A stretch of DNA of 64,000 nucleotides from Rhodanobacter thiooxydans. GTDB lineage: Bacteria > Pseudomonadota > Gammaproteobacteria > Xanthomonadales > Rhodanobacteraceae. The notes beneath the pieces were generated by a model. It did no database searches and was not told the DNA's origin. It was given only the letters and a program-made list of their open reading frames with translations. The DNA is taken from the NCBI RefSeq assembly GCF_021545845.1, contig NZ_CP088923.1, positions 2,604,001-2,668,000 of the forward strand, in the 5' to 3' direction. The translations under genes were made by a program, and so were the position numbers. This document shows, piece by piece, positions 39,801-48,599 of the stretch; within the stretch, counting starts at the first letter, position 1; each line of letters opens with the position of its first letter.

Positions 39801-40316
39801 GAAGCGCCCGATACCGCCCGCGGCCTCGCCCGCCAGCGCTTCCGTTGGTCCTACGGCACCCTGCAATGCCTGTGGAAGCACCGCGACGCCACCTTCAACC
39901 CGCGCTACCGCGCATTGGGCATGGTCGCGCTGCCGCAGGTATGGCTGTTCCAGATCCTGTTCTCGGTGGTGTCGCCGCTGGTCGACCTGGTGCTGGTCTG
40001 GCAGGTCGTCAGCACCGGCATGGACTATCTGCAGCACCGCGCCCAGTTCGATAACACCAACCTGCTGCGCATGCTGGCGTTCTACGCCGCCTTCATGGCG
40101 GTCGACCTCGGCGCCTCGGCGCTGGCCTTCGCGATGGAGAAGAAGGAAAAGTGGAGCCTGCTGTGGTGGCTGGTGCTGCAACGCTTCGGCTACCGCCAGC
40201 TGATGTACTACGTGGTGGTGCGCTCGGTCTGGACAGCCATCCGCGGCCCCTCGGTGGGCTGGGGCAAGCAGGAGCGCAAGGCGACGGTGAACGCCAGCGA
40301 GGAACTGAAATCGTGA
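36894..40316 (+). CDS. GH18-like / polysaccharide deacetylase (CE4) / glycosyltransferase 2 fusion
   Basis: 1140 residues from ATG 36894. Order: N-terminal membrane helix (~20-43); GH18-like domain (~115-420) with VTVDFED (Asp226, Glu228) in place of the DxxDxDxE core; CE4 deacetylase (~490-690) with TFDDGPD (Asp497/498) and the HTFTH metal site (His548, His552); membrane helices (~712-745); GT2 domain (~765-990) with VVDDGSVDAT, LDADTQ, AEDQD and QRFRW (Gln981-Trp985); C-terminal helices. The QxxRW motif marks processive synthases such as NodC, PgaC and BcsA. The protein could polymerise an amino-sugar chain inside and deacetylate or cut it outside (inference). No pga-type porin gene is nearby. 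Confidence 0.9.
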   Translation: MQKKPIFFDPTGRRASHVSRLALAAAVISTLFVVACAASLFVWPSMVGLHIGEHARTRHALANVKAAAPELLKPAARLAAEVRARQKLLHPPRTHTGKASGHVPPPSLDKPAGRPLAVGFYVNWDESSYPSLKRALPTLDWVIPSWMHVSGPDMALHTNIDAKVLKLIRTQKPSTPILPLLQNMVNTAWDGPGLARMLADPAMRQQRIAQIVAFIDANHFQGVTVDFEDVPATSQKDLKAFLTELNDAFDPHGWGIVLSVPFDDADWDYAGYADIVDFELLMAYDQHWAGKDPGSVAGQGWFEDMLDKRMKVLDPNQVIVAIGSYGYDWSHGKNAEALTFQDAMDRASDAQAVIAFDPDTQNPNFSYGEDDGSTHQVWFLDGVTAYNQIHAADDYRPYGYALWRLGSEDPSVWSVLGRPYGAATPESLRTIGQGEDIDIQGQGEVLEIAAQPSPGARTIEVDKDDGSIDDESYSALPSSYVIRRAGTLPHKIALTFDDGPDAQWTPQILDILKARHVPATFFIIGASAEMSPKLVQREIAEGHDVGNHTFTHPNLGDSPPGIVSLELNATQRLFEALTGHSMRLFRAPYFGDAEPTTADELVPIGIAQKMGYISVGLHVDSEDWQRPGADQIVNNVLTQVAASNSERTGQVVLLHDAGGERSQTIAALPRIIDGLRAKGYDFVTVSELAGLTREQTMPPLPPGSLSRWADRSVFLALGWFGHLIGWLLTTAITLGVARLLLLGVLALVNRWQERRRAPPSLPADPPLVSVLIPAYNEEKVIVSLIRYILKSRYANLEVIVVDDGSVDATSAVVRQHYAHEPRVRLLTIPNGGKAHAVNTALRESNGTVVVALDADTQFERDTIPHLVRWFVDPKVGAVAGNAKVGNRINLITLWQALEYITAQNLERRALAALGAITVVPGAVGAWRREALEQLGGFPADTLAEDQDLTIAVQKAGYHALFDAAAIAWTEAPDTARGLARQRFRWSYGTLQCLWKHRDATFNPRYRALGMVALPQVWLFQILFSVVSPLVDLVLVWQVVSTGMDYLQHRAQFDNTNLLRMLAFYAAFMAVDLGASALAFAMEKKEKWSLLWWLVLQRFGYRQLMYYVVVRSVWTAIRGPSVGWGKQERKATVNASEELKS

Positions 40317-40332
40317 GCGACGACGGCGGCCC

Positions 40333-41217
40333 CTAGTTCGCCAGCGGCTCCGCCAACGCGGGCCGCTGCACGCTCAGCGCGGTGCCTGCCGCCGCCACGA
40401 TGATCGTCGCAATGGCCAGCCACTGCAGCACGCTGGGCCGTTCGCCCAGCAGGGCCACGCCGGCGACCGCCGCGATGGCCGGCTCCAGGCTCAGCAAGGT
40501 GCTGAACGTGCGCGCCGGCAGGCGGGTCAGCGCGATCATCTCCAGCGAATACGGCAACGCGGAACTGAGCACCGCCACGCCTAGCGCATACGGCAGCAAC
40601 GCCGGCGACAGCAACGCGCTGCCGGCATGCGCGATGCCAAACGGGATCACCAGCAAGGCACCGATCGTCGTGCCCAGCGTCACCGCGTCCGCGCCATGGG
40701 CCGCGCCCGCCTTCTTGCCCAGCACGATGTACAGCGCCCAGCCCACGCCGGCCGCCAGCGCATACAACACGCCCACCGGATCGAGTGCGTTCACCTGCCC
40801 ACGCAACGGCAGCAACAGCGCCAGCCCGGCCACCACCAGCGCGATCCAGACGAAATCGAGCAGGCGGCGCGAGCCGAACAGCGCCAGCGCCAGCGGGCCG
40901 GTGAATTCCAGCGCCACCGCGATACCCAGCGGGATCGTGCGCAGCGACATGTAGAACACCAGGTTCATCGCGCCCATCGAGAGGCCGTAGCCCCACAGCG
41001 CGGCCCAGTCGCGCCGGCCAGCCGAGCGCCGCCACGGCCGCCGCCACAGCAGCAGGATCAGCGCGCTCAGCCCCAGCCGATACGCGGTGGCGCCCTGCGC
41101 GCCCACCTGCGGGAACAGCTGTTTGGCCAGCGACGCGCCGCACTGGTACGAGACCATGCTGATCAGCAGCATGCCGACGGCGAGCGCGAGCGGGGCAACG
41201 GTGGAACGCGGTGACAT
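40333..41217 (-). CDS. EamA/DMT-family exporter, RhtA-like
   Basis: 294 residues from ATG 41217 (ATG 41229 is also possible). Ten predicted transmembrane helices in two EamA repeats; the segments NLVFYMSLRTIPLGIAVALEF and LLSLEPAIAAVAGVALLGERPS are typical of the RhtA threonine/homoserine exporter group. Substrate inferred only from similarity. Convergent with the fusion gene at 36894-40316. Confidence 0.82.
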   Translation of the reverse strand: MSPRSTVAPLALAVGMLLISMVSYQCGASLAKQLFPQVGAQGATAYRLGLSALILLLWRRPWRRSAGRRDWAALWGYGLSMGAMNLVFYMSLRTIPLGIAVALEFTGPLALALFGSRRLLDFVWIALVVAGLALLLPLRGQVNALDPVGVLYALAAGVGWALYIVLGKKAGAAHGADAVTLGTTIGALLVIPFGIAHAGSALLSPALLPYALGVAVLSSALPYSLEMIALTRLPARTFSTLLSLEPAIAAVAGVALLGERPSVLQWLAIATIIVAAAGTALSVQRPALAEPLAN

Positions 41218-41558
41218 GAGCGCAGCCATGGCGGAAGACCCTGCCATGATGCGCGAAGCCTCCGGCGGAACCCACCCTGCCGGCCACTTTGCCGCCGCCA
41301 TTGCTGCCAGCGCCTGACAGCACTGTGCGGCGCATGCCGCGGGCGATGAGCGGATACCGCTGGCCAGTGGTCGCCGCACTCCGCAGCCCATGGTCCATCC
41401 GCAAGAACTTGCGACCGCGTCTTGACGATTTTTAGCAGTCGGTCAAAGACCGACGCATTCGCGATCCCGCGCTTGTCATCTTGTGCTGGGATAACAGTCA
41501 GGTCGCGCCAGAAGCCGGGGGGCTCTGCGCGACCCACTCAACCAGGGAACCCAACCAA

Positions 41559-44012
41559 ATGAACTGGAAAACCAGGATCGCTGGCGGCTTGCTGCTGGCC
41601 TGCACGATCGTTGCCGCTCCGGCGTTCGCCGGCAGCCTGCCTGATCACGAAGAGTTCGAAACCACGCTGCAGGTGCCGTTCCGCAGCACCGGGGCGCGCC
41701 CCGTGACCATGTACTTCTCCTATCCCGGCGCCGCGCCGGGGACCCAGGTGGCATGGGAAGTCGTCCTGCTCGGCCACGACGGCGCCGAGTTGCGCACGTG
41801 GCAGGGACACGGTGCGCTCGGTGCCGGTCGCACGCAGGCCCGGGTGTCGTGGGACGGGGTGGATCGCCAAGGCCACACCGTGCCCGCCGGCTACGTGACG
41901 GTGCGGCTGCGCGCGGTGGCGCTGGATGGCGCCACGGTGGCGCGCATCGGCAGCAGCCTGCCCGGCCAGGCGCTGACGCTGTCGCAGCAGCGGGCGCCGG
42001 AGCTGATCGAAGAGCAACGCTACGATGTGCTGGTAGGCGCCGTCGCCGCGCCTGCCATGCCGCACTTCCAGGCCCTGCGCCGGCACACCGACACCACTAC
42101 CGCGTTGTCGCCGATGTCGGCGACCACCAGCGGTGGTCTGCCGTACACCATCTACTTCGGCAACCTGCACAGCCAGACCAGCCACAGTGACGGTGGCGGC
42201 GTGCTCTCCAGCTGCACCGGCGCGCAGAACCCGCAGAGCGGCGCGTACGGCCCATCGGACGCCTACCAGTACGCCCTGAACGACGGACTGGACATCCTGA
42301 TGACGTCCGAGCACAACCACATGTACGACGGCTCGACCGGCACCAACACCTCGGCCAGCCCGACCACCGCGCACAACCTGTACCAGTCCGGCCTGCAGGC
42401 GGCCAGCGCGTTCAACGCCGCGCATGCGAACTTCCTGGCGGTCTACGGCCTGGAATGGGGCGTGATCAGCAACGGCGGCCACCTCAACATCCTCAACACG
42501 CCCAGCCTGTTGGAGTGGGAGTACAACAGCTCCAACCAGCTGATCGGCGACGTGTACACCGCCAAGAGCGACTACGGCTCGCTGTACGCGCTGATGAACA
42601 CCAACGGTTGGGTGGGCCAGTTCAACCATCCCGCCCCCACCGGCCAGTTCAACATCGGCGGAACGGATCTCGCCTATAGCGCCGATGGCGACGCCGTGAT
42701 GGTGCTGGCCGAGGTGCTCAACAGCTCGGCGTTCTCCACCAACACCACTGAAACCGAGACCAGCCGTACCAGCTACGAGGCGGCGTTCAACATCCTGCTC
42801 ACCCGCGGCTACCACGTGGCGCCGACTTCCGACCAGGACAACCACTGCGCCAACTGGGGCGCCAGCTACACCAACCGCACCGGCGTACTGATTCCCAGCG
42901 GCACGGCACTCAGCCTCGCCAGCTTCCTCGATGCGGTGCGCGCACGCCGCGTCTACGCCACCGAGGACAAGACCGGCCAGATCGTACTGACGGCGAACGG
43001 CCGCGTGATGGGCGAGCGGTTCGCCAACAGCGGCCCGCTGACGCTTACCGTCAACTACGCCAGCAGCGCCGGCCACAGCGCGCAGCGCGTGCAGGTCTTC
43101 GAGGGCGTGCCCGGCAGCAACGGCGCGGTGACCACCACGTCGAGCACGGCCACCACCACCATCACGCCGGCCAATGGCGACCACTTCTACTACGCCAAGA
43201 TCACCCAGGAAGACGGCAAGCAGTTGTGGTCCGCGCCGGTATGGGTCACCCAGGGCGCGGGCAGCGTCGACACCACGCCGCCGACGGTGAGCGCGTCGGA
43301 GAGCGGCACCGCAGGCACCATCACGCTGTCGGCCAGCGCCAACGACAACGTGGGCGTGACCAAGGTGGAGTTCTACATCGACAATGTGCTGAAGGCGACA
43401 TCGACCAGCGCGCCCTACCGGGCATCCATCGACTCCACCACGCTGAGCAACGGCGCCCACAGCCTGGTAGCGAAGGCCTACGACGCGGCCGGCAATGTCG
43501 GCAGCAGCAGCGCGGTCAGCTTCAGCATCTCCAACAGCAGCGGCACCACTACCGAACTGGTGAAGAACAACAGCTTCGAGAACGGTACCACGCCGTGGAC
43601 CCAGACCAGCGGAGTGATCACCAACGCCAGCAGCCAAGCGGCCCGTACCGGCAGCTATAAAGCCTGGCTGGACGGCTACGGCAGTGCGCACACGGACTAC
43701 GTGCGACAGAGCATCACCATCCCGGCCACGGCGACCAGGGCCACGCTGGATTTCTACATGCACATCGACACCGCCGAGACCACGACCAGCACGGCCTACG
43801 ACAAGCTCAGCGCGCAGGTGATCACCTCCGCCGGCAAGTACGTGACGCTGGCGACCTGGTCGAACCTCGATGCAGCCAGCGGTTACGTCAAGCGTTCCGT
43901 GGATTTGTCGGCCTACATCGGCCAGACCATCCAGGTCAATTTCTACGGCGTGGAAGACAGTTCCAACCAGACCTCGTTCGTGATCGACGATGTCAGCGTG
44001 ACGGTGCAGTAA
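41559..44012 (+). CDS. Secreted CehA/McbA-type PHP metallohydrolase with Ig-like domain
   Basis: 817 residues from ATG 41559, with a clear signal peptide (ends APAFA). N-terminal beta domain (~25-150), then a PHP-like hydrolase (~190-520) with FGNLHSQTSHSDGG, TSEHNHMYDG, FNHPAPTGQF and SDQDNH, a metal-site set like that of the CehA carbaryl hydrolase group. A bacterial Ig-like domain follows (~570-665: TVSASESGTAGTITLSASAN) and a C-terminal jelly-roll-like domain. Probably exported; substrate unknown. Confidence 0.78.
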   Translation: MNWKTRIAGGLLLACTIVAAPAFAGSLPDHEEFETTLQVPFRSTGARPVTMYFSYPGAAPGTQVAWEVVLLGHDGAELRTWQGHGALGAGRTQARVSWDGVDRQGHTVPAGYVTVRLRAVALDGATVARIGSSLPGQALTLSQQRAPELIEEQRYDVLVGAVAAPAMPHFQALRRHTDTTTALSPMSATTSGGLPYTIYFGNLHSQTSHSDGGGVLSSCTGAQNPQSGAYGPSDAYQYALNDGLDILMTSEHNHMYDGSTGTNTSASPTTAHNLYQSGLQAASAFNAAHANFLAVYGLEWGVISNGGHLNILNTPSLLEWEYNSSNQLIGDVYTAKSDYGSLYALMNTNGWVGQFNHPAPTGQFNIGGTDLAYSADGDAVMVLAEVLNSSAFSTNTTETETSRTSYEAAFNILLTRGYHVAPTSDQDNHCANWGASYTNRTGVLIPSGTALSLASFLDAVRARRVYATEDKTGQIVLTANGRVMGERFANSGPLTLTVNYASSAGHSAQRVQVFEGVPGSNGAVTTTSSTATTTITPANGDHFYYAKITQEDGKQLWSAPVWVTQGAGSVDTTPPTVSASESGTAGTITLSASANDNVGVTKVEFYIDNVLKATSTSAPYRASIDSTTLSNGAHSLVAKAYDAAGNVGSSSAVSFSISNSSGTTTELVKNNSFENGTTPWTQTSGVITNASSQAARTGSYKAWLDGYGSAHTDYVRQSITIPATATRATLDFYMHIDTAETTTSTAYDKLSAQVITSAGKYVTLATWSNLDAASGYVKRSVDLSAYIGQTIQVNFYGVEDSSNQTSFVIDDVSVTVQ

Positions 44013-44013
44013 G

Positions 44014-44051
44014 CGGAAGGGCGGGAGTCCGACAACGGGCTCCCGCTTCCT
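44014..44051 (+). terminator. Likely terminator hairpin after the CehA-type gene
   Basis: CGGGAGTCC-gacaac-GGGCTCCCG with one bulge, followed by a short pyrimidine run CTTCCTTC. Located 10 bp after the stop codon. The U tract is weak. Confidence 0.5.
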
Positions 44052-44110
44052 TCACCCCGACCGCGCATGCATCGGCACAGCGGAGCAACGGCGAGCGCGC
44101 ACGAAACCGT

Positions 44111-44584
44111 TCAAGCGTTACTGCGCACCCGCATCGTCAGCCCCTTCAGGAAATTCCGCAGCAACTGGTCGCCGCACAGCTTGAAGTTCTTGTGGTCGCT
44201 CTGGCGGAACAGCGCGCTCAGCTCGGGCTTGGAAACCGGGAAGCCCGCGCTTTCGAGGATCTGGTGCATGTCCACGTCCTTCAGCTCGAACGCCACGCGC
44301 AGCTTCTTCAGCACCACGTTGTTGGTGACGCGCTTCTCCGGCGGCCGCGGCGGGCGGCTGTCATCCTTGCCGCGGCGCTGAAACACCAGACCGTCGAGGA
44401 ACAGCGCCAGCACCTTGTTGCTGCACTCGCCGTAACCGGGTTCGTCGTCCTTTTTCAGGAACGCCTGCACGTCCTCCTTGCCGATCGGAGCCGACGGGTC
44501 CGCCAGATGGATGATGTCGACCACCTTGCCGTCGCCGAGGTCGAGCATGTAGCGGATGGAGCGCAATACGTCGTTGTTGATCAT
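44111..44584 (-). CDS. yehS: DUF1456 protein YehS
   Basis: 157 residues with two tandem DUF1456 repeats: MINNDVLRSIRYMLDLGD and TNNVVLKKLRVAFELKDVD mark the two starts. E. coli YehS has the same layout. Function is not established. The repeats are joined by a short Pro/Arg-rich linker (RPPRPPEKR). Confidence 0.88.
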   Translation of the reverse strand: MINNDVLRSIRYMLDLGDGKVVDIIHLADPSAPIGKEDVQAFLKKDDEPGYGECSNKVLALFLDGLVFQRRGKDDSRPPRPPEKRVTNNVVLKKLRVAFELKDVDMHQILESAGFPVSKPELSALFRQSDHKNFKLCGDQLLRNFLKGLTMRVRSNA

Positions 44585-44746
44585 GGTGTGGGGTCGGGTT
44601 CTGCCGGGGGCGCCATGCTACCGCGGCACACCCGCCGCGACGAAGCCCGCGACCTGGCGGCGCTCCGCACCGGCAGGGCCGGCAACCTGGCCGGGTGCCG
44701 CCCGCACCTACCCGCAACCGGCCGATTTGCCTTACCCTCGCCTCCC

Positions 44747-44998
44747 ATGGATACCGCGGTCGATCCCGATGCGATGCTGATGCTTGCCTGCGCGCGCGGC
44801 AACCTCGCCGCGCCGGCGCCACCCGCAGCCACAGCCGACATAGCGGCGAACGCCGTCGACACGCCGGCGCAGCAGCTGGACAAGCTCCAGCTGCCGTTCG
44901 CGCAAGGCCACGGTGATCAGGCATATCACGCGTTCCGGCACGCGCATCCACGATGGGAACTGCCGCCAGCGCTGCAGGCAAAACTGCGCCAGCCATGA
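44747..44998 (+). CDS. Small hypothetical protein upstream of yigZ
   Basis: 83 residues from ATG 44747, rich in Ala/Pro. Its stop overlaps the yigZ ATG (ATGA at 44995), which argues for real, coupled translation. The C-terminal part (YHAFRHAHPRWELPPALQAKL) looks folded; the N-terminal half is low complexity. No family recognised. Confidence 0.5.
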   Translation: MDTAVDPDAMLMLACARGNLAAPAPPAATADIAANAVDTPAQQLDKLQLPFAQGHGDQAYHAFRHAHPRWELPPALQAKLRQP

Positions 44999-45591
44999 GC
45001 GAAACGCTGTCCACCCTGGCCCAGCCGTGTCGCTACCAGCAAGAGGTCAAGAAGAGCCGCTTTCTCGCCCAGGCCGCGCCGGTCGAATCCGCCGAACAGG
45101 CGCTCGCCTTCCTGCGCGAAGTGGGCGACCCCACCGCCACGCACAACTGTTGGGCATACCGCATCGGCCAGGACTATCGCTTCAACGACGACGGCGAGCC
45201 TGGCGGCACCGCCGGCCGTCCAATCCTGCAGGCGATCGAGGGCCAGCAGATGGATCGCGTCGCCGTGGTCGTGACGCGCTGGTTCGGCGGCATCAAGCTC
45301 GGCGCCGGCGGGCTGGTGCGCGCCTACGGTGGCACTGCGGCGGAATGCCTGCGCCGCGCCGAGCGCGTACCGATCGTGGCGATGGCGCGGCTGGGCCTGC
45401 GCTGCGACTTTGCCGCGCTGGCGCTAGTCAAGGCGCGACTGAAAGACCTGCAGGCCGAGGTCGAACACGAAGCCTTCGACGCCGACGGCGTGGAACTGCA
45501 ACTGCGCCTGCCAGACAGCCACGTCGCCGAAGCCCAGCTTCGGATCAACGACATCAGCCGCGGCCGCAGCAGCGTGAAACGCCTCGTGTAG
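44995..45591 (+). CDS. yigZ: IMPACT-family protein YigZ
   Basis: 198 residues from ATG 44995. UPF0029/IMPACT N-terminal domain with KKSRFLAQAAPV, NCWAYRIG, DDGEPGGTAGRPIL and TRWFGGIKLGAGGLVRAYGG, plus the DUF1949 ferredoxin-like C-terminal domain. In eukaryotes IMPACT modulates Gcn2; the bacterial role is unclear. The stop TAG is formed by the following family B repeat. Confidence 0.94.
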   Translation: MSETLSTLAQPCRYQQEVKKSRFLAQAAPVESAEQALAFLREVGDPTATHNCWAYRIGQDYRFNDDGEPGGTAGRPILQAIEGQQMDRVAVVVTRWFGGIKLGAGGLVRAYGGTAAECLRRAERVPIVAMARLGLRCDFAALALVKARLKDLQAEVEHEAFDADGVELQLRLPDSHVAEAQLRINDISRGRSSVKRLV

Positions 45592-45661
45592 GAGCGCACC
45601 CTGTGCGCGATGCTCTTGGCATGTTCGAGTCAAGAGCATCGCGCACAGGGTGCGCTCCTGC
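45588..45661. repeat. Composite inverted repeat, family B (after yigZ)
   Basis: Left arm GTAGGAGCGCACCCTGTGCG and right arm CGCACAGGGTGCGCTCCTGC flank a ~25-bp spacer with AAGAGCATCGCG. The left arm provides the yigZ stop. Both arms contain the predicted IS110 target TGCGCTCCT on one or the other strand. Confidence 0.85.
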
Positions 45662-45760
45662 AAAAGCCATCGGCCGCCGATTGAATCAGCCGCCGGCCGC
45701 CCCACTTCAATGGTCGCGTGCCCCCGTACGCACTTTCTCCGAATCATCCTGCGAGAGCCC

Positions 45761-47533
45761 ATGAGCGACGCCGCCGCCGACACGCCCCGCCCCGCCCGCC
45801 GCATCGGCGCATTGCGCGAGCTCTGGCCGTTCCTGAAACCGCACCGCGCGCTCGCGCTCGGCTGGCTGCTGTTCCTGGCGCTGTCCTCCGGCGCCTCGCT
45901 GGTGCTGCCGCTGGCGTTCCGCCACATCATCGACCAGGGTTTCGGCCACTCCAGCAACACCGTCATCAACCAGACCTTCGTCGCCCTGTTCGGCGTGGCG
46001 CTGGTGCTGGCCTTTGCCACCGCCGCGCGCTACTTCTGCATCACCCTGCTCAGCGAGCGGGCGCTCGCCTCGCTGCGGCAGACGCTGTACGCGCACGTGA
46101 TCCGGCTCGACGTGGGCTTCTTCGAGAAGAGCCGTGTGGGCGAGCTGCTGTCGCGGCTGAGCGCCGACACCGAGGTAGTGCAGGCGCTGATCGGCTCGGG
46201 CGTGTCGGTGGCGCTGCGCAGCGCGGTGATGCTGGTGGGCGCGGCGGTGGCGATGGTGTGGACCGCGCCGTCGCTGGCCGGTCTCACCGCGCTGGTGATC
46301 CCGGCGGTGATGCTGCCGATCTTGGTGTTCGGCCGCCGCGTGCAGAAGCTGTCGCGGGCCAGCCAGGACCGCCTCGCCGACGCCGCCGCGATCGCCAACG
46401 AAACGCTCAACGCCTCCACCGCGGTGAAGGCCTATGCGCGCGAGGATATCGAGAGCAGCCGCTACGGCGGCGCGATCACCCGCGCGCTGGCCACTGCGCG
46501 CCGGCGCATCGGCATGCGCGCGTTGCTGACCATGGCGGTGATCGTGCTGGTGTTCGGCGCGATCACGCTGGTGCTGTGGGCCGGCGCCCGCCACGTGCTT
46601 GCCGGCACCCTGGGCGCCGGCGTGCTGGGCCAGTTCGTGCTGTACGCGGTATTCGCCGCCGGCTCGGTGGCGGGCCTGTCCGAGGTGTGGGGCGACGTGC
46701 TGCGCGCTGCCGGTGCCATGGAGCGCATCGGCGAATTGCTGGGCGAACGCGCCGACATCGTCGACCCGCGGCAGCCGCGCGCGCTGCCGCAACCAATGCG
46801 CGGCGAGCTGCGCTTCGACGGCGTGACTTTCCACTACCCCACCCGACCCGACACGGCGGCGCTGCACGACTTCACCCTGACCGTCCACCCCGGCGAAACG
46901 GTGGCCCTGGTCGGCCCTTCCGGTGCCGGCAAGAGCACGGTGTTCTCCCTGCTGCTTCGCTTCTACGACCCGCAGAGCGGCAGCATCCGCATCGACGGCG
47001 TCGACCTGCGCGAAACCACCCTGGCCGGCCTGCGTGGCGCAATCGCGCTGGTGCCGCAGGAAACCGTGATCTTCGCCGGGAGCGCCGCGGACAACATCCG
47101 CTTCGGCCGCCAGGACGCCGGCGACGACGAAGTGCGCGAGGCCGCCCGCGCCGCCGAGGCGCACGAGTTCATCGGCGCGCTGGACCACGGCTACGACGCC
47201 GAACTGGGCGAGCGCGGCGTGCGCCTGTCCGGCGGCCAGCGCCAGCGCATCGCGATCGCCCGCGCGATCCTGCGCGACGCGCCGCTGCTATTGCTGGACG
47301 AAGCCACTTCGGCGCTGGACGCGCAGTCCGAAGCGGCGATCCAGCAGGCGCTGGCGCGACTGGAACAGGGCCGCACCACGCTGGTGATCGCCCACCGCCT
47401 CGCCACCGTACAGCGCGCCGACCGCATCGTGGTGATGGATGGCGGGCGCATCGTGGCGCAGGGCACCCACGAGAGTCTGCTGGCCGAGGGCGGCTTGTAT
47501 GCAGAATTGGCCCGGTTGCAATTCGTGGCCTGA
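45761..47533 (+). CDS. MsbA-like ABC exporter (fused membrane and ATPase domains)
   Basis: 590 residues from ATG 45761. Six transmembrane helices in the first ~330 residues, then an ATPase domain with Walker A GPSGAGKSTVFSLLLRF, Q-loop IALVPQETVIF, signature LSGGQRQRIAIARAI, Walker B LLLLDEATSALD and His switch IAHRL. Homodimeric type-IV exporter. MsbA is the closest well-known relative, but lpxK is not adjacent, so the lipid A flippase role is not assured; a drug or lipid exporter is equally possible. Confidence 0.85.
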   Translation: MSDAAADTPRPARRIGALRELWPFLKPHRALALGWLLFLALSSGASLVLPLAFRHIIDQGFGHSSNTVINQTFVALFGVALVLAFATAARYFCITLLSERALASLRQTLYAHVIRLDVGFFEKSRVGELLSRLSADTEVVQALIGSGVSVALRSAVMLVGAAVAMVWTAPSLAGLTALVIPAVMLPILVFGRRVQKLSRASQDRLADAAAIANETLNASTAVKAYAREDIESSRYGGAITRALATARRRIGMRALLTMAVIVLVFGAITLVLWAGARHVLAGTLGAGVLGQFVLYAVFAAGSVAGLSEVWGDVLRAAGAMERIGELLGERADIVDPRQPRALPQPMRGELRFDGVTFHYPTRPDTAALHDFTLTVHPGETVALVGPSGAGKSTVFSLLLRFYDPQSGSIRIDGVDLRETTLAGLRGAIALVPQETVIFAGSAADNIRFGRQDAGDDEVREAARAAEAHEFIGALDHGYDAELGERGVRLSGGQRQRIAIARAILRDAPLLLLDEATSALDAQSEAAIQQALARLEQGRTTLVIAHRLATVQRADRIVVMDGGRIVAQGTHESLLAEGGLYAELARLQFVA

Positions 47534-47546
47534 CCACCGTTTTTTC

Positions 47547-47641
47547 GTAGGAGCCCGCTGGTGGGCGATGCTTTTGGAGCCGGGATTCGGGATTCGGGAT
47601 TCGGGATTCGGAAAAGCATCGCCTGCAAGCGGGCTCCTACG
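47547..47641. repeat. Composite inverted repeat, family A, with four GGGATTC heptamers
   Basis: Arms GTAGGAGCCCGCTGGTGGGC and CGGGCTCCTAC flank a spacer with four tandem GGGATTC units (47582-47609), the complement of the GAATCCC unit seen at 27157 and 53973. It follows the MsbA-like gene. Confidence 0.85.
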
Positions 47642-47690
47642 GGTCCGGAATGGCAGCGCCCGCCGCACGCCAAGGGCGTCGGCGGGGCAT

Positions 47691-48599
47691 TCACGCGCTG
47701 GCCGGCCGGTCCAGCGCACCACGATCCCAGTGCGCCAGGTCGGCGGCACGCTCGTAGGTGCTGCGGATGAACGCATGGATCATCGCGTCCGGCGCATCCG
47801 CCTGGCGCACTGCCTCGTACGGCAGGATGAATTCGCCGAACCCGCGGTGGTAGTACGCCGCCTCCGGTCGCACGGGCGCCTCCTTGAAACCCGCCGGTTC
47901 CGGCGCGGCATACGCATAGAACGCCGGCTGCAGCAGCGGTCCGCTGCCCGGCCAGAAGCCATGGCTGATGACTTCGTGCGAATACGCCTCGCGCTCGAAC
48001 GCCGGACCGTTGCGCGGCGGCGCGCGTCGACCGGAAAAGCGCGTCACCGCCAGGTCGAAACTGCCCCAGAAGAAATTCACCGGACTGCTCTTGCCGACGA
48101 ACTCGCACCGCGACTCGGTAAACACGCGCTCTACCTGCACCAGGATGCGCCAGAAGCGATTTGCGTAGTCGGGATCGTAGCTGTGGTGTTCCGTATCGCG
48201 ATCCAGCCGGATCGGTTGCGGCAATTCCGTCGACTGGGGATGGATCTTCACCGCCAGTTGCATGGCAGCCAGCGTCTCCAGCAATTCGCGATAAAACTCG
48301 GCGACGCTGCGCGGTCGCAATGCCAGGGTACGCATGGCGCCATCCGACGCGCCGATCACCAGCTGGTGATCGATGAAATCGAACTGGATGGTGAAGGTGC
48401 GCTCATCGTGCGGCAGCGGCTGCGTGGTCAAGCCGCGCGCGTTGACCCGCAGCGCGATGCCCCAGCAGTGATTGAGCGGTGGCGCCTGCGCCAATGCGAT
48501 CTTGCCGACCACCTGCGTCCACAGATGCAGCGTCGCGTAGGTGTCCTTCCACTCGTCATACGGCAGTGCTGGCCAGCAGGTACCGACAGTCGTCGTCAT
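47691..48599 (-). CDS. DUF5996 family protein
   Basis: 302 residues from ATG 48599, preceded by an excellent AGGAGG; an upstream ATG at 48632 is less likely. The family is recognised from WPALPYDEWKDTYATLHLWTQVVGKI, NHCWGIALRVNARGLTT, FFWGSFDLAVTRFSGR and FYAYAAPEPAGF. No biochemical function is known to me. It stands alone between a repeat and an intergenic stretch. Confidence 0.85.
   Translation of the reverse strand: MTTTVGTCWPALPYDEWKDTYATLHLWTQVVGKIALAQAPPLNHCWGIALRVNARGLTTQPLPHDERTFTIQFDFIDHQLVIGASDGAMRTLALRPRSVAEFYRELLETLAAMQLAVKIHPQSTELPQPIRLDRDTEHHSYDPDYANRFWRILVQVERVFTESRCEFVGKSSPVNFFWGSFDLAVTRFSGRRAPPRNGPAFEREAYSHEVISHGFWPGSGPLLQPAFYAYAAPEPAGFKEAPVRPEAAYYHRGFGEFILPYEAVRQADAPDAMIHAFIRSTYERAADLAHWDRGALDRPASA

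Noticed and set aside
36804..40181. 1125-codon minus-strand open frame opposite the polysaccharide fusion
   Set aside because: Antisense shadow; the plus strand has three recognisable catalytic domains.
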